A stretch of DNA of 64,000 bases from an uncultured Sphingobacteriales bacterium (GCA_937871285.1 CALMQS010000028.1:21840-85839), one strand, 5' to 3'; numbered from the stretch's first letter, positions 28,755 to 38,199 are shown. The notes: generated by a model not told the origin, from the sequence alone. A program made the numbers and translations.

Positions 28755-28997
28755 TTATAACGGCTTATCCGGCATAAAATCTTTTGGGGAACATTTAAAC
28801 AATTTGGCTAATTCATTTATGTGCTGAGCGTTGTATTTTGCTCTCTGGAAAGGGCTTTCAACATGACTTATGAAACCGGGAGAGACATTTAAATGTATAG
28901 CAACATCATCCTGCTGCAAATCATCTTTTTGCCTTCTGTGTTTGACCTGCTCTATAATATAAAGGTCAATTTTTGACTTAATAATCTTCCTTGCCAT
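28755..28997 (-). CDS. Small XRE-family transcriptional regulator
   Basis: 80 residues, essentially one helix-turn-helix domain: IIEQVKHRRQKDDLQQDDVA for helices 1-2, IHLNVSPGFISHVESPFQRA for the recognition helix, then a short helical end (INELAKLFKCSPKDFM). The start is the ATG at 28997. It probably binds DNA as a dimer and may be autoregulated. It stands alone between a terminator and the large inverted repeat upstream of the sigma factor gene. No partner toxin gene is next to it, so it is not obviously part of a toxin-antitoxin pair. Confidence 0.82.
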   Translation of the reverse strand: MARKIIKSKIDLYIIEQVKHRRQKDDLQQDDVAIHLNVSPGFISHVESPFQRAKYNAQHINELAKLFKCSPKDFMPDKPL

Positions 28998-29131
28998 TTG
29001 ATATGTGCAAGGACGTAAAAGAAATTACTTATCTTCAATACACTGGTATAGGGAAATATCTTATATTGCAGTTAGAAATTTGCGAATCCTTCATAAGGAA
29101 ACTTATCTGAAGCTTTCGCTTTAAGTCTCGA

Positions 29132-29239
29132 CTTGGAAACCTCGGAAATTTTCATTGAACACGAGATGATAAGCAAGGGCTCACGTTCAGGCGTGGGCTC
29201 CCTTATTGTGTTCAAGGGCTCTCCGAGGGCCTCCAAGCC
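29132..29239. repeat. 108-bp nested imperfect inverted repeat upstream of the sigma factor gene
   Basis: From outside inwards the paired blocks are CTTGGA/TCCAAG, CTCGGA/TCCGAG, TTGAACAC (29155-29162)/GTGTTCAA (29208-29215) and AAGGGCTCACG (29175-29185)/CGTGGGCTCCCTT (29192-29204, two-base bulge), with a TTCAGG loop. No T-run follows on either strand, so it is not a standard terminator. It ends 79 bp before the sigma factor start. It could be a structured leader RNA, a cruciform, or a small non-autonomous element. Confidence 0.65.
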
Positions 29240-29318
29240 AATTTGTGGAGTTCCATGCCATTTTTTTGCCTGCTGCTCCACTGCAAGATTTTTTAATAAT
29301 GATTAAAATGAGCTGCAG

Positions 29319-29915
29319 GTGCGCCATTCAGCGTTATACCATCCCGATGAGTATGCTATCGCCTTTCAAAATGGCGATGAAAGGGCGCTCTCCTTCTTTT
29401 TCAAGGAACTTCATCCTGCACTTACCCATTATGCCAATCAATGGGTAAACAATCTGCCACTTTCCCAGGATATAGCTTCGGAAGCATTTGTAAAAACCTG
29501 GCAAAAACATTTTAAATTCAATAGTTTCGATGGAATAAAGGCGTATTTATACACCATAGTGCGCAGAGATAGTTTCAGAGCCGTTCAAAAGCAAAAGCGC
29601 TATCTTCAGCTTGACCCTGCTTCCGCATACGATACACCGGAGAGCGATACCCCTTTCAGTTTCCTGGTTCGGGCAGAGACCTGCCGGCTATTGTATTCCG
29701 CGTTACAAAAACTTTCTCCGGGTAATAAAAGAGTAATTGCGATGTATTACTTAGAGGGGAAAACCACAGGCCAAATTGCACGGGAACTGAATCTTCATCC
29801 TCATACTGTGCAAACCCAAAAACTCAGGGGTATCAAAGCCCTTCAAAAAATTATGCGCCCCGGCTTTTTGGGGGTTTTATGCCTGTTGGGAAAAATTTTC
29901 TTTTCAACTTTGTAG
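29319..29915 (+). CDS. ECF-type RNA polymerase sigma factor (Bacteroidetes FecI-like group)
   Basis: 198 residues with sigma region 2 (DIASEAFVKTWQKHFKF, then GIKAYLYTIVRRDSF) and region 4 (LSPGNKRVIAMYYLEGKTTG, then QIARELNLHPHTVQTQKLRG). It directs RNA polymerase to specific promoters, probably including the downstream locus. The start is unusual: no in-frame ATG lies before the domain, and a TAA at 29304-29306 blocks extension, so the GTG at 29319 is the likely start. The nearby ATG at 29308 is in another frame. The FecR-type gene follows after 54 bp and should encode its anti-sigma partner. Confidence 0.88.
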   Translation: MRHSALYHPDEYAIAFQNGDERALSFFFKELHPALTHYANQWVNNLPLSQDIASEAFVKTWQKHFKFNSFDGIKAYLYTIVRRDSFRAVQKQKRYLQLDPASAYDTPESDTPFSFLVRAETCRLLYSALQKLSPGNKRVIAMYYLEGKTTGQIARELNLHPHTVQTQKLRGIKALQKIMRPGFLGVLCLLGKIFFSTL

Positions 29916-29969
29916 GGTATTTCTCCACCTGCATACTTTCTTATAAGAAGCATGCGCTAATTTAATGGT

Positions 29970-31172
29970 ATGAATAATAATCCATACAGCCAAATGGATA
30001 AGGAAGCTTATCGCGTGGCCTACCTTATCGCCGGATATATCCGCAACACACTCACCCGTGCAGAGCATCAGGAGCTGGATGATTGGGTGAATGCGAGTGA
30101 TAAAAACATGAAATTATTTGAAGACCTTACCGATGAAAGAAATATTGAAGCAAACCTGAGCATGATGGAGAAAATACAGTCTGAGCAAATATTTCAGAAC
30201 TTACAACAAGAGGGTAGATTTGAAAAACCAAAACAGAGGAGGAAGATCAGTTTGGTATGGATGTCTGCAGCCGCAACGGCAATATTATTATTGTGTGTGT
30301 TTTTTATATGGCGTTTAACCAATACATCTTCCTCCCAAAATACAAAGCAGCAATCGGTTAAAAGCGATTTACTGCAACCCGGCGGCAATAAGGCTACGCT
30401 TACTTTACCAGATGGCTCGGTTATTGACCTTGCCAATGCACAAAACGGAGTTCTTTCAAATAGTGAAGCTTTAAACATTTCAAAAAAAAATGGCAATAAT
30501 TTGGTGTATCAGAAGAGTGCGGCGCATAGTAGTACAATAGGTATGCATACACTGTCTATTCCTGCCGGCGGACAGTTCCTGTTAACGCTGGATGATAACA
30601 GCAAAGTATGGATGAATGCCCAAAGTGTTTTACGCTATCCGGCAGTCTTTTCTGGCAAAGAGCGTAAGGTAGAGCTATCGGGTGAAGCATATTTTGAAGT
30701 ATCGCCTAACGCGAAAGCACCCTTTATAGTTGTTCTCGGTAACGATGATACCGTGTCTGTTTTAGGCACCCATTTTAACGTGAAGGCATACCCTGAAGAG
30801 GATAGGAAAGCTGTAACACTGGTGGAAGGCAAGGTGCTTGTACAAAACTATGGTAATGAAAAAGTGTTGACACCTGGAATGCAGGCATTGATCCACGGAA
30901 ATGAAATGACCACCATTGCTAACGTTGATATAGAAGAAATCACCGGCTGGAAGAATGGGTTATTTGTATTTCATGACGCGCCGATTGAAAGAATAATGAG
31001 TCAGGTAGCCCGATGGTATAACGCAAAAATTGTTTACGAGGGTTCCATTAAACATCAGTTCAATGCCACCATAAAAAGATCTGAACCATTGGAAAAACTG
31101 CTTCACCTTTTGCAATTAAACGGATACGTAAAATTTAAAACCGAAAATAATATCATCTATGTATCGCCCTGA
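29970..31172 (+). CDS. FecR-family anti-sigma factor with DUF4974 end
   Basis: 400 residues: a cytoplasmic N-terminal helical part that would hold the sigma factor (residues 1-90), one membrane segment (about 93-115) and a periplasmic FecR domain (LTLPDGSVIDLANA, SVLRYPAVFSGKERKVELSG, EAYFEVSPNAKAPFIVV, VLGTHFNVKAYPEE). A C-terminal DUF4974/STN-like domain follows (FHDAPIERIMSQVARWYNAK, then LLHLLQLNGYVKFK). In this signalling type the TonB-dependent receptor's STN domain contacts FecR in the periplasm and releases the sigma factor. Order sigma, FecR, SusC supports this. Confidence 0.92.
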   Translation: MNNNPYSQMDKEAYRVAYLIAGYIRNTLTRAEHQELDDWVNASDKNMKLFEDLTDERNIEANLSMMEKIQSEQIFQNLQQEGRFEKPKQRRKISLVWMSAAATAILLLCVFFIWRLTNTSSSQNTKQQSVKSDLLQPGGNKATLTLPDGSVIDLANAQNGVLSNSEALNISKKNGNNLVYQKSAAHSSTIGMHTLSIPAGGQFLLTLDDNSKVWMNAQSVLRYPAVFSGKERKVELSGEAYFEVSPNAKAPFIVVLGNDDTVSVLGTHFNVKAYPEEDRKAVTLVEGKVLVQNYGNEKVLTPGMQALIHGNEMTTIANVDIEEITGWKNGLFVFHDAPIERIMSQVARWYNAKIVYEGSIKHQFNATIKRSEPLEKLLHLLQLNGYVKFKTENNIIYVSP

Positions 31173-31304
31173 CGGATAAAAATAGGAGAGGGGACCAAAC
31201 AAAAAACCGGAAGTGTTAGAGCACCTCCGGCGAATGTTTGGGTCAACCCAAAATAACACCTTGCGCAAACAAACTGTATTTAAAAACCCAAACATGGCAA
31301 AAGT

Positions 31305-34300
31305 ATGCAAATACGCATTTCCCTCAGGAAGTATTTAACCCTACTGACTATGAGGCTCTTACTTCTGTTAACGCTGCTGGGCTGCCTCCAGGCTACCGCC
31401 CGTGGTTACGGTCAAACCGTTACTCTTGAACTTCGCAATGAGCCCCTGGAAAAAGCCCTGAAAGAAATAAAAAGGCAAACCGGCTATTCATTTATCTATA
31501 CAAGAGTGCAGATAAAGCATGCACTTCCGGTTACCCTACAGTTAAAAGACGCAACTGTTGAAGAAGCCCTGGATTATTGTTTTGTGAACCAGCCATTGTC
31601 TTACACTATTGAAGACAAATATGTAGTTGTGCTCGATAAACCCGACAGAGAAGAAACAAAACCCGATCAAACAATAGATGTTTCCGGTAAAGTTGTTGAC
31701 GAAAATGGCAATGCATTGCTTAGGATAACAGTAACTGCTGTCAAATCTAAGAAATCCACTTTTACCAATGAAAAGGGAGAATTCACATTAAAAGCTGTTT
31801 TGGAAAACGACATTCTTGAATTTACTTCTGTGGGTTACGGAAAGGTAGAAATTGCAATTGGCAAAAAGGCGTTTTATAATATAACAATGAAGTTGGTAGT
31901 GGGCGTGTTAGACGAAACGGTGATAATGGCTTATGGTAAAACAACGCGGCGCCTGAATACAGGAAATATTGGGAAAGTAAATAGTAAGGAAATATCGCAG
32001 CAACCCGTCCTGGATCCTCTTGCGGCATTGCATGGAAAAGTGCCGGGGTTGGTAGTTACTCAGTCAAGTGGAATGCCGGGAGGAAGTATAAAAATCCAGG
32101 TGCGGGGGCAGAATTCCCTTAACCAGGGCTCCGAACCCCTGATCATAGTAGATGGCGTACCACTTGCTGCGAATAATCAACCCATCAATATCCAATATTC
32201 AATTCTTACTACCAGTAGCGGTACATCAGGACTTAGTCCTATTGCCAATATCAACCCATTGGATATAGAAAGCATAGAAATACTAAAAGACGCCGATGCA
32301 ACCGCGATATATGGCAGCAGGGGCGCCAACGGCGTTGTATTAATAACAACAAAAAAGGGAACTGTAGGAAAGATGAGAGTGTTTGCGAATTTTTACACGG
32401 GATGGAGCAAAGTTCCAAAATTGCCTGAAATGCTGAATACTGCTGAATATATTGAAATGCGCAGAGAAGCTCTTGCGAATGATGGTTTTACAGAATCAAC
32501 TGATCCGTCATCGCAAGGCTATGCCCCAGATCTGCTTATATGGGATACTACAAGGAATAATAATTTCAGTAAGGCTATGCTCGGCAATACCTCCCGTACA
32601 TATAATGGGCAGGTCGGGCTTTCCGGCGGCAATGAAAATATCCAGCTTTTTTTAAGTGCCGGCTATAATAAAGAAGGCACTGTATTTCCCGGGAATATGG
32701 GTACAAACAAAATATCTTTCACTAATAATATCAGCTATTCTACCAACGATAATAAGTTCTCTGTCAGGTTGGCCTCCGGCTTTTCAAGTGCAAAGAACAA
32801 TCTTATCAATGCATCAATTTCATCTTTTCTTTCCATCCCCCCTAACGCACCTCAGCTTTACACTGCTGATGGAAAATTGAACTGGGAAGAAGGAGGGTAT
32901 TATTTTGATAACCCTGCTGCATACCTGCACTTCAAATATGCCTCCGTAACAGATAATCTTCTCAGCAACCTCCAGGTAGAATACAGGATTGTAAAAGGTT
33001 TATCTATTCGCAGCAGTTTTGGCTATAATTTGATGCAGGTATCAGAAAAGTCTACCGTCCCCATTTCAGCACAAATACCAATTTATAACCCTACAGGCAG
33101 CCTGAGCGTTTCTGACAACGTTTACAAAAGCTGGATAATTGAGCCACATGCGGAATATGAAAGGTTGGTGGGAAAAGGAAGATTGGATATTCTTATCGGA
33201 TCCACCTTTTCACAAAACAAGCAAAATGCGCTCTCGGTTGATGCACAAGGATATAAAAGCGACAACCTGTTAAATTCGCTCAGCGCCGCTACTTTAACCT
33301 ATACTAATAATATTTTCTCCGATTATAAATATGCGGCATTGTTCGGCAGGATAAACTATAATTGGAATCAGAAATACATACTGAACCTGACTGGCAGAAG
33401 AGATGGCTCCAGCAGATTTGGACCAGGTAAGCGCTTTGCAAATTTTGGTGCCGTTGGGTTAGCGTGGTTCTTTCAGGAAGAAAAATTCATGCAAAAATTA
33501 TTGCCTTTTATCAGCTATGGCAAAATACGTACAAGCTATGGGTTAACCGGAAATGACCAGATCGGGAATTATCGGTATTTAGATGCATGGACAATTAACT
33601 ATTATACCTACCAGGGCGCATCTACCCTTTACCCGTCAGCTTTATTTAATCCTCTTTATAGTTGGGAAATAAATAGGAAATTTGAAGCTGCATTGGAGCT
33701 TGGTTTCCTTAAAGATCGTATTTATCTTTCTTCCGTCTACTTTAATAACAGAAGCGGCAATCAACTGGTTGAATATGGTCTCGCCTTCCAAACTGGTTTT
33801 GGCACTATTATAAGCAATTTTCCTGCACTTGTGCAGAATGACGGCTTTGAGTTTCAACTTACAGCAATACCCATTCAATCAAAAAAATTCAACTGGTCAG
33901 TTTCAGCCAATATCAGTATCCCTTCCAACAAATTAGTTCGATTCAATGGGTTAAGCTCATCCGGATACTCGACTACTTACGTTGAAGGGAAATCGTTAAA
34001 TGTAATATACAAGCTCAATTCGTTGCGCACCAACCCTGCAACAGGAGTTTTTGAGTTTGAAGATATTGATAAGGATAATATTGTTTCAATTCCGAAAGAC
34101 TTTATCGTTAAAGGAAATACTGACCCCAGCTATTACGGCGGTATCAGGAATACGCTTACATTCAAAAAAATTGAGCTGGATTTTTTTGTTGACTTTAAAA
34201 AGCAGACAGGCCTAAATTACCTGTATTCAATCTACAGCAATTTCCCTATTCCAGGCTTCCCCATAAACCAACCTAAATATGTGCTTGACCGCTGGCAAAA

Positions 34301-34616
34301 GCCGGGTGATGTAACAGTAATTCAAAAATTCACGACGATCACATATAATGAAGTGTATGCAGCTAAGGAGCTGCTCAGATATTCAAACGGGGTTTACAGC
34401 GATGCTTCATTTATAAGGTTAAAAACGGCGTCTGTCGCATGGCAGTTGCCAGCAATCATATTTAAGGTTATAAAAACCTACAATTCAAAAATTTTCGTAT
34501 CAGCGCAAAACCTTTTCACTATTTCCGGGTATAGGGGGACTGATCCCGAAACACAGAATTACTATGCTTTGCCCACACTACGAACAATAGCAGTGGGCAT
34601 TAATTTGAAATTTTAA
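31305..34616 (+). CDS. SusC/RagA-family TonB-linked outer membrane receptor with STN domain
   Basis: 1103 residues. Signal peptide about 1-35, STN domain about 37-105 (LEKALKEIKRQTGYSFIYTR), a carboxypeptidase-regulatory-like beta domain about 123-200 (VSGKVVDENGNALLRITVTA), TonB plug about 205-335 (SKEISQQPVLDPLAALHGKV, IIVDGVPL, IEILKDADATAIYGSRGANG) and a long barrel ending in VGINLKF. It should take up a ligand across the outer membrane with TonB energy, together with the SusD lipoprotein 11 bp downstream. The STN domain fits signalling through the upstream FecR. The substrate cannot be named; no glycoside hydrolase lies in the locus. Confidence 0.95.
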   Translation: MQIRISLRKYLTLLTMRLLLLLTLLGCLQATARGYGQTVTLELRNEPLEKALKEIKRQTGYSFIYTRVQIKHALPVTLQLKDATVEEALDYCFVNQPLSYTIEDKYVVVLDKPDREETKPDQTIDVSGKVVDENGNALLRITVTAVKSKKSTFTNEKGEFTLKAVLENDILEFTSVGYGKVEIAIGKKAFYNITMKLVVGVLDETVIMAYGKTTRRLNTGNIGKVNSKEISQQPVLDPLAALHGKVPGLVVTQSSGMPGGSIKIQVRGQNSLNQGSEPLIIVDGVPLAANNQPINIQYSILTTSSGTSGLSPIANINPLDIESIEILKDADATAIYGSRGANGVVLITTKKGTVGKMRVFANFYTGWSKVPKLPEMLNTAEYIEMRREALANDGFTESTDPSSQGYAPDLLIWDTTRNNNFSKAMLGNTSRTYNGQVGLSGGNENIQLFLSAGYNKEGTVFPGNMGTNKISFTNNISYSTNDNKFSVRLASGFSSAKNNLINASISSFLSIPPNAPQLYTADGKLNWEEGGYYFDNPAAYLHFKYASVTDNLLSNLQVEYRIVKGLSIRSSFGYNLMQVSEKSTVPISAQIPIYNPTGSLSVSDNVYKSWIIEPHAEYERLVGKGRLDILIGSTFSQNKQNALSVDAQGYKSDNLLNSLSAATLTYTNNIFSDYKYAALFGRINYNWNQKYILNLTGRRDGSSRFGPGKRFANFGAVGLAWFFQEEKFMQKLLPFISYGKIRTSYGLTGNDQIGNYRYLDAWTINYYTYQGASTLYPSALFNPLYSWEINRKFEAALELGFLKDRIYLSSVYFNNRSGNQLVEYGLAFQTGFGTIISNFPALVQNDGFEFQLTAIPIQSKKFNWSVSANISIPSNKLVRFNGLSSSGYSTTYVEGKSLNVIYKLNSLRTNPATGVFEFEDIDKDNIVSIPKDFIVKGNTDPSYYGGIRNTLTFKKIELDFFVDFKKQTGLNYLYSIYSNFPIPGFPINQPKYVLDRWQKPGDVTVIQKFTTITYNEVYAAKELLRYSNGVYSDASFIRLKTASVAWQLPAIIFKVIKTYNSKIFVSAQNLFTISGYRGTDPETQNYYALPTLRTIAVGINLKF

Positions 34617-34627
34617 GCCAAGCCAAA

Positions 34628-36004
34628 ATGAAGTATATTAAACACATTATGCCATTACTATTCCTTTTACTTACAACATCTTCCTGCAGGAAATTTATTG
34701 AAGTAGAACCGCCTATTGACAAGCTAAGCGCCGAGGTTGTTTTTACAGATGTGGAAACTGCAACATCAGCAGTTACAGGAATATATACAAATATGCTGGT
34801 AACACTCCCTGTTATATCCTCCGGCGGAGTAACTGTATATACAGGATTAACTTCTGATGAGCTGTATAGTTCAAATACAACAAGCACAACCTTGGCTGAA
34901 TTTGCAAGCAACGCAATATCTCCGGGCAATTCGGTACTTAAAAATGATTTTTGGCAGAAAGGATTTAACCTTATCTATCACGCCAACGCCTGCACCGAGG
35001 GGCTTGAGAATAACACATATCTGCCGGTACAGGTCAGGGATCAGTTGCTTGGCGAAGTATATTTATGCAGGGCGTTTATTTATTATTATTTCGTCAACTT
35101 GTTTGGTGATGTCCCGTTATTGCTAAAAACAGATTACCAGGAGAATCAGAAAGCGGCAAGAACAGCAACTACCACCGTGTACGGACAAATTATTACTGAC
35201 CTAAAAAATGCACAGGCACTTTTAGGTACTTCATATCCTACAAATGAACGGGTGCGTCCCAACAAATGGGCAGCCACTGCCTTATTAGCAAAAGTGTATT
35301 TAATATTAGGTCAATGGACATTAGCAGAGCAGGAATCATCTTCTATCATCAACAGCGGGGATTATTCCCTTGAGCCTGACCCCAATAATGTTTTCCTGGC
35401 TACAAGTAATGAAGCCATCTGGCAAATTATGCCTACAAGAGGGTATAATACTACCGAGGGACTCACTTTTATTCCGGCAAACTGGTCTTCTGGTCCTCCT
35501 AATTTCCCTTTAACAGATTATTTGATCAGCTCATTTGAAACTGATGATTTGAGAAAAAGCAGTTGGGTGTCATCGAAAACCGTGCAGGGGCAAACCTATT
35601 ACTATCCACACAAATATAAGATTGGTGCATATGGTCAGCCGGTAACAGAATACTATATGGTTTTCCGTTTGGCAGAGCAATACCTTATCAGGTCAGAATC
35701 TCTTACATGGCAGCAGAAAATTGATAAGGCAAAGAATGATCTGGATATTATAAGAAAACGTGCCGGCTTGCCTGACACGCCGGCAAGTACAACCGAAGAA
35801 CTGCTTGCAGCCATGGCTCACGAAAGACGGATTGAACTTTTTGCTGAATGGGGAAATCGGTGGATTGATTTAAAGCGCACAAAAAAATCTGCCGATGTGC
35901 TGTCGCCAATTAAAGCAGGATGGCAGCCAACGGACACACTATTTCCTATTCCTTTGGAAGAAATCCAGCGCAACCCCTCCTTAGCTCAAAATCCGGGCTA
36001 TTAA
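34628..36004 (+). CDS. SusD/RagB-family nutrient-binding lipoprotein
   Basis: 458 residues with a signal peptide and lipobox (LLTTSSC, Cys20). The SusD fold is indicated by EVVFTDVETATSAVTGIYTN, the TPR-like helices (YLCRAFIYYYFVNLFGDVPL), WAATALLAKVYLILGQWTLA and the C-terminal ERRIELFAEWGNRWIDLKRT with LFPIPLEEIQRNP. It is surface-exposed and should cap the SusC barrel to capture ligand. It is somewhat short for the family, which suggests reduced surface loops. It follows SusC by 11 bp and precedes a thioredoxin-like gene by 30 bp. Confidence 0.95.
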   Translation: MKYIKHIMPLLFLLLTTSSCRKFIEVEPPIDKLSAEVVFTDVETATSAVTGIYTNMLVTLPVISSGGVTVYTGLTSDELYSSNTTSTTLAEFASNAISPGNSVLKNDFWQKGFNLIYHANACTEGLENNTYLPVQVRDQLLGEVYLCRAFIYYYFVNLFGDVPLLLKTDYQENQKAARTATTTVYGQIITDLKNAQALLGTSYPTNERVRPNKWAATALLAKVYLILGQWTLAEQESSSIINSGDYSLEPDPNNVFLATSNEAIWQIMPTRGYNTTEGLTFIPANWSSGPPNFPLTDYLISSFETDDLRKSSWVSSKTVQGQTYYYPHKYKIGAYGQPVTEYYMVFRLAEQYLIRSESLTWQQKIDKAKNDLDIIRKRAGLPDTPASTTEELLAAMAHERRIELFAEWGNRWIDLKRTKKSADVLSPIKAGWQPTDTLFPIPLEEIQRNPSLAQNPGY

Positions 36005-36034
36005 ACTATCTCTAACACATTAAACACATTTACA

Positions 36035-37315
36035 ATGAAGTTTTCGAAGTTCCAGGTAGACAAACATGTACTTACGGTAGTTGTTTGGCTTTTATCAATC
36101 TCAACAACCACAGCGCAAGGCTTACAGATTGGCGACCCTATCATTAGTGTTGAAGTAAAGCCCATCCTTAACTATACAGCAGATAGTGCTCGCCTAACTG
36201 ACTTTGTAGGCAGCAAGGCACTACTGATAGATTTTTGGTTTACTGCATGCGCTTCCTGTATTGAGAGTTTTCCAAAGCTTGATTCGATACAGAAAGAGTT
36301 TAAAGATGACCTGAATATTCTGCTGGTCACATTTGAAACTAAAGAAAAAACACTTCGTACATTCAATACCATAAATAGAATAAAGCATGTAAAACTACCT
36401 TCGGTAGTAGCAGACACTTTACTGCACCTGATCTTTCCGCATGCATCTGCTCCACACGAAATATGGATCGGTAAAGACGGTAAAATCAAAGCCATTACAG
36501 ATCATACTTCCATTAACCGGGAAAATATAAGATCACTGATAGCCAGTGAAAAGCTTAACCTGCCATTAAAAAAGGATAATATGGAATACTCACTTTTTGA
36601 CCCACTTATAAAAAACATTGACCTGAATAAAATGTTTAAGTACAATATCATATCCTCGCATCAACCCGGATTGCCTGCTTCAAACGGTATGTATATACAT
36701 CCTGACAATGGATTTTTAAGAGCACAAGCTACAAATGTTCATTTTCAGAACTTATACGTTATGGCTTATGGTCAGTGGGGCAAAGGTTTTAATTATAGCA
36801 GATTAATCATTGAAAAAACCGCTTTAGAGCGCCTGAAAGAAACTAAAAATCAACAAAATGCATTTTGCTATGATAGCTGGTGGCGTGATACTACGAGAGC
36901 CAAAGCGTGTTCAGAAATGCAAGATGAGCTGGATCGCTTTTTCAACCTTACAAGCTATTCGGAAAAGAGGAAAGTTCCCTGTATTGTTCTCAGGCAAATA
37001 AGCACTAAAAAAAGATTTATATCTACTGCACCTGCGGGGAGGGAAGAAACCTATTATGAAAAGGATACCCTCTTTTTAGAAAATGTATACTTAAAATACC
37101 CTGTTGAAACTGTATTGAATTTTGGCAGATACCCCTGGTCACCATTCCAATTTTTTGATGAAACTGGGTACGAAGAAAGGGTAAGCATCCGTTTGCCCAA
37201 AAAATTTGAAAGTATTACCCAGGTCAATCGCTTTCTTCAAGATTTTGACCTTGAAGTAATAATGGAGGAAAGATGGCTGGACGTTGTTATTATAAAAGAT
37301 AATGAAAAACCATAA
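36035..37315 (+). CDS. Exported TlpA-like thioredoxin-fold protein with an extra C-terminal domain
   Basis: 426 residues, signal peptide about 1-28. Residues 35-170 form a TlpA/redoxin domain with the CxxC site Cys72-Ala-Ser-Cys75 (WFTACASCIESFPKLDSIQK) and the cis-Pro region SAPHEIWIGKDGKIKAITDH. Residues 190-426 form a second domain that loosely resembles DUF3738-type periplasmic domains (FLRAQATNVHFQNLYVMAYG; ITQVNRFLQDFDLEVIMEER), an uncertain match. It is the last gene of the SusC/SusD operon. Thioredoxin-like proteins after SusCD pairs are common in Bacteroidota; substrate reduction or disulfide repair of the receptor are possible roles. Confidence 0.82.
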   Translation: MKFSKFQVDKHVLTVVVWLLSISTTTAQGLQIGDPIISVEVKPILNYTADSARLTDFVGSKALLIDFWFTACASCIESFPKLDSIQKEFKDDLNILLVTFETKEKTLRTFNTINRIKHVKLPSVVADTLLHLIFPHASAPHEIWIGKDGKIKAITDHTSINRENIRSLIASEKLNLPLKKDNMEYSLFDPLIKNIDLNKMFKYNIISSHQPGLPASNGMYIHPDNGFLRAQATNVHFQNLYVMAYGQWGKGFNYSRLIIEKTALERLKETKNQQNAFCYDSWWRDTTRAKACSEMQDELDRFFNLTSYSEKRKVPCIVLRQISTKKRFISTAPAGREETYYEKDTLFLENVYLKYPVETVLNFGRYPWSPFQFFDETGYEERVSIRLPKKFESITQVNRFLQDFDLEVIMEERWLDVVIIKDNEKP

Positions 37316-37378
37316 ACTGCCTGCCACGAATTATAAATGCCTATTCTGACAACAGCTTTTTTCTCATGTATTACTAAA

Positions 37379-37417
37379 AAAAAGAGGCTACTTCATTCCT
37401 GAAGTTGGCCTCTTTTT
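37379..37417. terminator. Bidirectional rho-independent terminator
   Basis: Outer arms AAAAAGAGGC (37379-37388) and GCCTCTTTTT (37408-37417), inner arms ACTTCA/TGAAGT around TTCC. T-rich tails exist on both strands, so it separates the SusC/SusD operon from the minus-strand gene ending at 37435. Confidence 0.88.
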
Positions 37418-37434
37418 GTGGTAACAGTCGAAGG

Positions 37435-37701
37435 TTAAGGTTTCAGAATGTCTGGCAAGCGAGTTCCTGCAGGTTTATTTTGCGCAGTTTTTTGTGTCCA
37501 AACCTGTGCGCAGAAGACTTGATCAGAACCTGGGCAGTTATCATTCTTTAACGTCATTACATCAGGAGCACTGTCTATATAGATGCCTGTTGAAGTGAAG
37601 GCATGCACGTCAGCAAAAGACGCTTTTTCAGGTGAAGCTGTAAATGCAAATGTTATTGCAGACACTGCCAACGCCAGCAATACAAAACGAAACTTTTTCA
37701 T
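37435..37701 (-). CDS. DUF6520-like small exported protein
   Basis: 88 residues with a signal peptide (MKKFRFVLLALAVSAITFAF) and a short mature part with two cysteines (CPGSDQVFCAQVWTQK), which fits the DUF6520 peptides often encoded beside MauE-like genes in Bacteroidota. The role is unknown. It lies 36 bp after the MauE-like gene on the same strand, so the two are probably co-transcribed. The paired cysteines and the neighbouring MauE-like protein suggest a redox link, as inference. Confidence 0.7.
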   Translation of the reverse strand: MKKFRFVLLALAVSAITFAFTASPEKASFADVHAFTSTGIYIDSAPDVMTLKNDNCPGSDQVFCAQVWTQKTAQNKPAGTRLPDILKP

Positions 37702-37737
37702 AATAAAATATTTTGTTGATTAAATGCGCCTACTATT

Positions 37738-38199
37738 TTATGCAGGTGTTCGGCTATTCCTGTTTATTGCAATAATATTTTTATTTGATTTTATAACTAA
37801 CCATGCCCATGCTGCGAGGGCAACCAAAATAACATTTACTATCAAATGCTGTTTCCAGGTCAATGCTTTCATTATCCCTCCACAGTTGCACGGCAGTTCG
37901 CTGGCAAAGAACATAAGGTAGCTAACGTATAAGGTGAATGCAACCATTAAGATCAAAGAAAAAAATAGTCCCGCTTTTCGCGTAGCAGAAAAAACGAGTA
38001 AAATAACAATCAATAATTCAACTGCCGGAACTGCAACAGCCATAAAGTTTGCGCAGTTCACAAGAACAGGCGATTGCACTAAGGCGATCCTGAATGTAGG
38101 GTAATCTATAAGTTTGTTTACGGCGGTATAAGTAAACAGGATGATGAAAATTCCGGAGACAATATCGGCTATTCTGGTATTTTTAAGCAGTAACCTCAT
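37738..38199 (-). CDS. MauE/DoxX-like redox-associated membrane protein
   Basis: 153 residues with four predicted membrane helices (IADIVSGIFIILFTYTAVNK, VAVPAVELLIVILLVFSATR, GLFFSLILMVAFTLYVSYLM and HLIVNVILVALAAWAWLVI). A Cys-Asn-Cys-Gly motif lies between helices 3 and 4 (SELPCNCGGIMKAL), as in MauE-like proteins that handle electrons or disulfides at the periplasmic face. It precedes the DUF6520-like gene and follows an AraC regulator gene on the same strand, a grouping often seen in this phylum. The substrate is unknown. Confidence 0.85.
   Translation of the reverse strand: MRLLLKNTRIADIVSGIFIILFTYTAVNKLIDYPTFRIALVQSPVLVNCANFMAVAVPAVELLIVILLVFSATRKAGLFFSLILMVAFTLYVSYLMFFASELPCNCGGIMKALTWKQHLIVNVILVALAAWAWLVIKSNKNIIAINRNSRTPA

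Noticed and set aside
29174..29205. Hairpin read as a simple terminator
   Set aside because: No T-run on either strand, and it is nested in a longer inverted repeat, so it is reported as that repeat.
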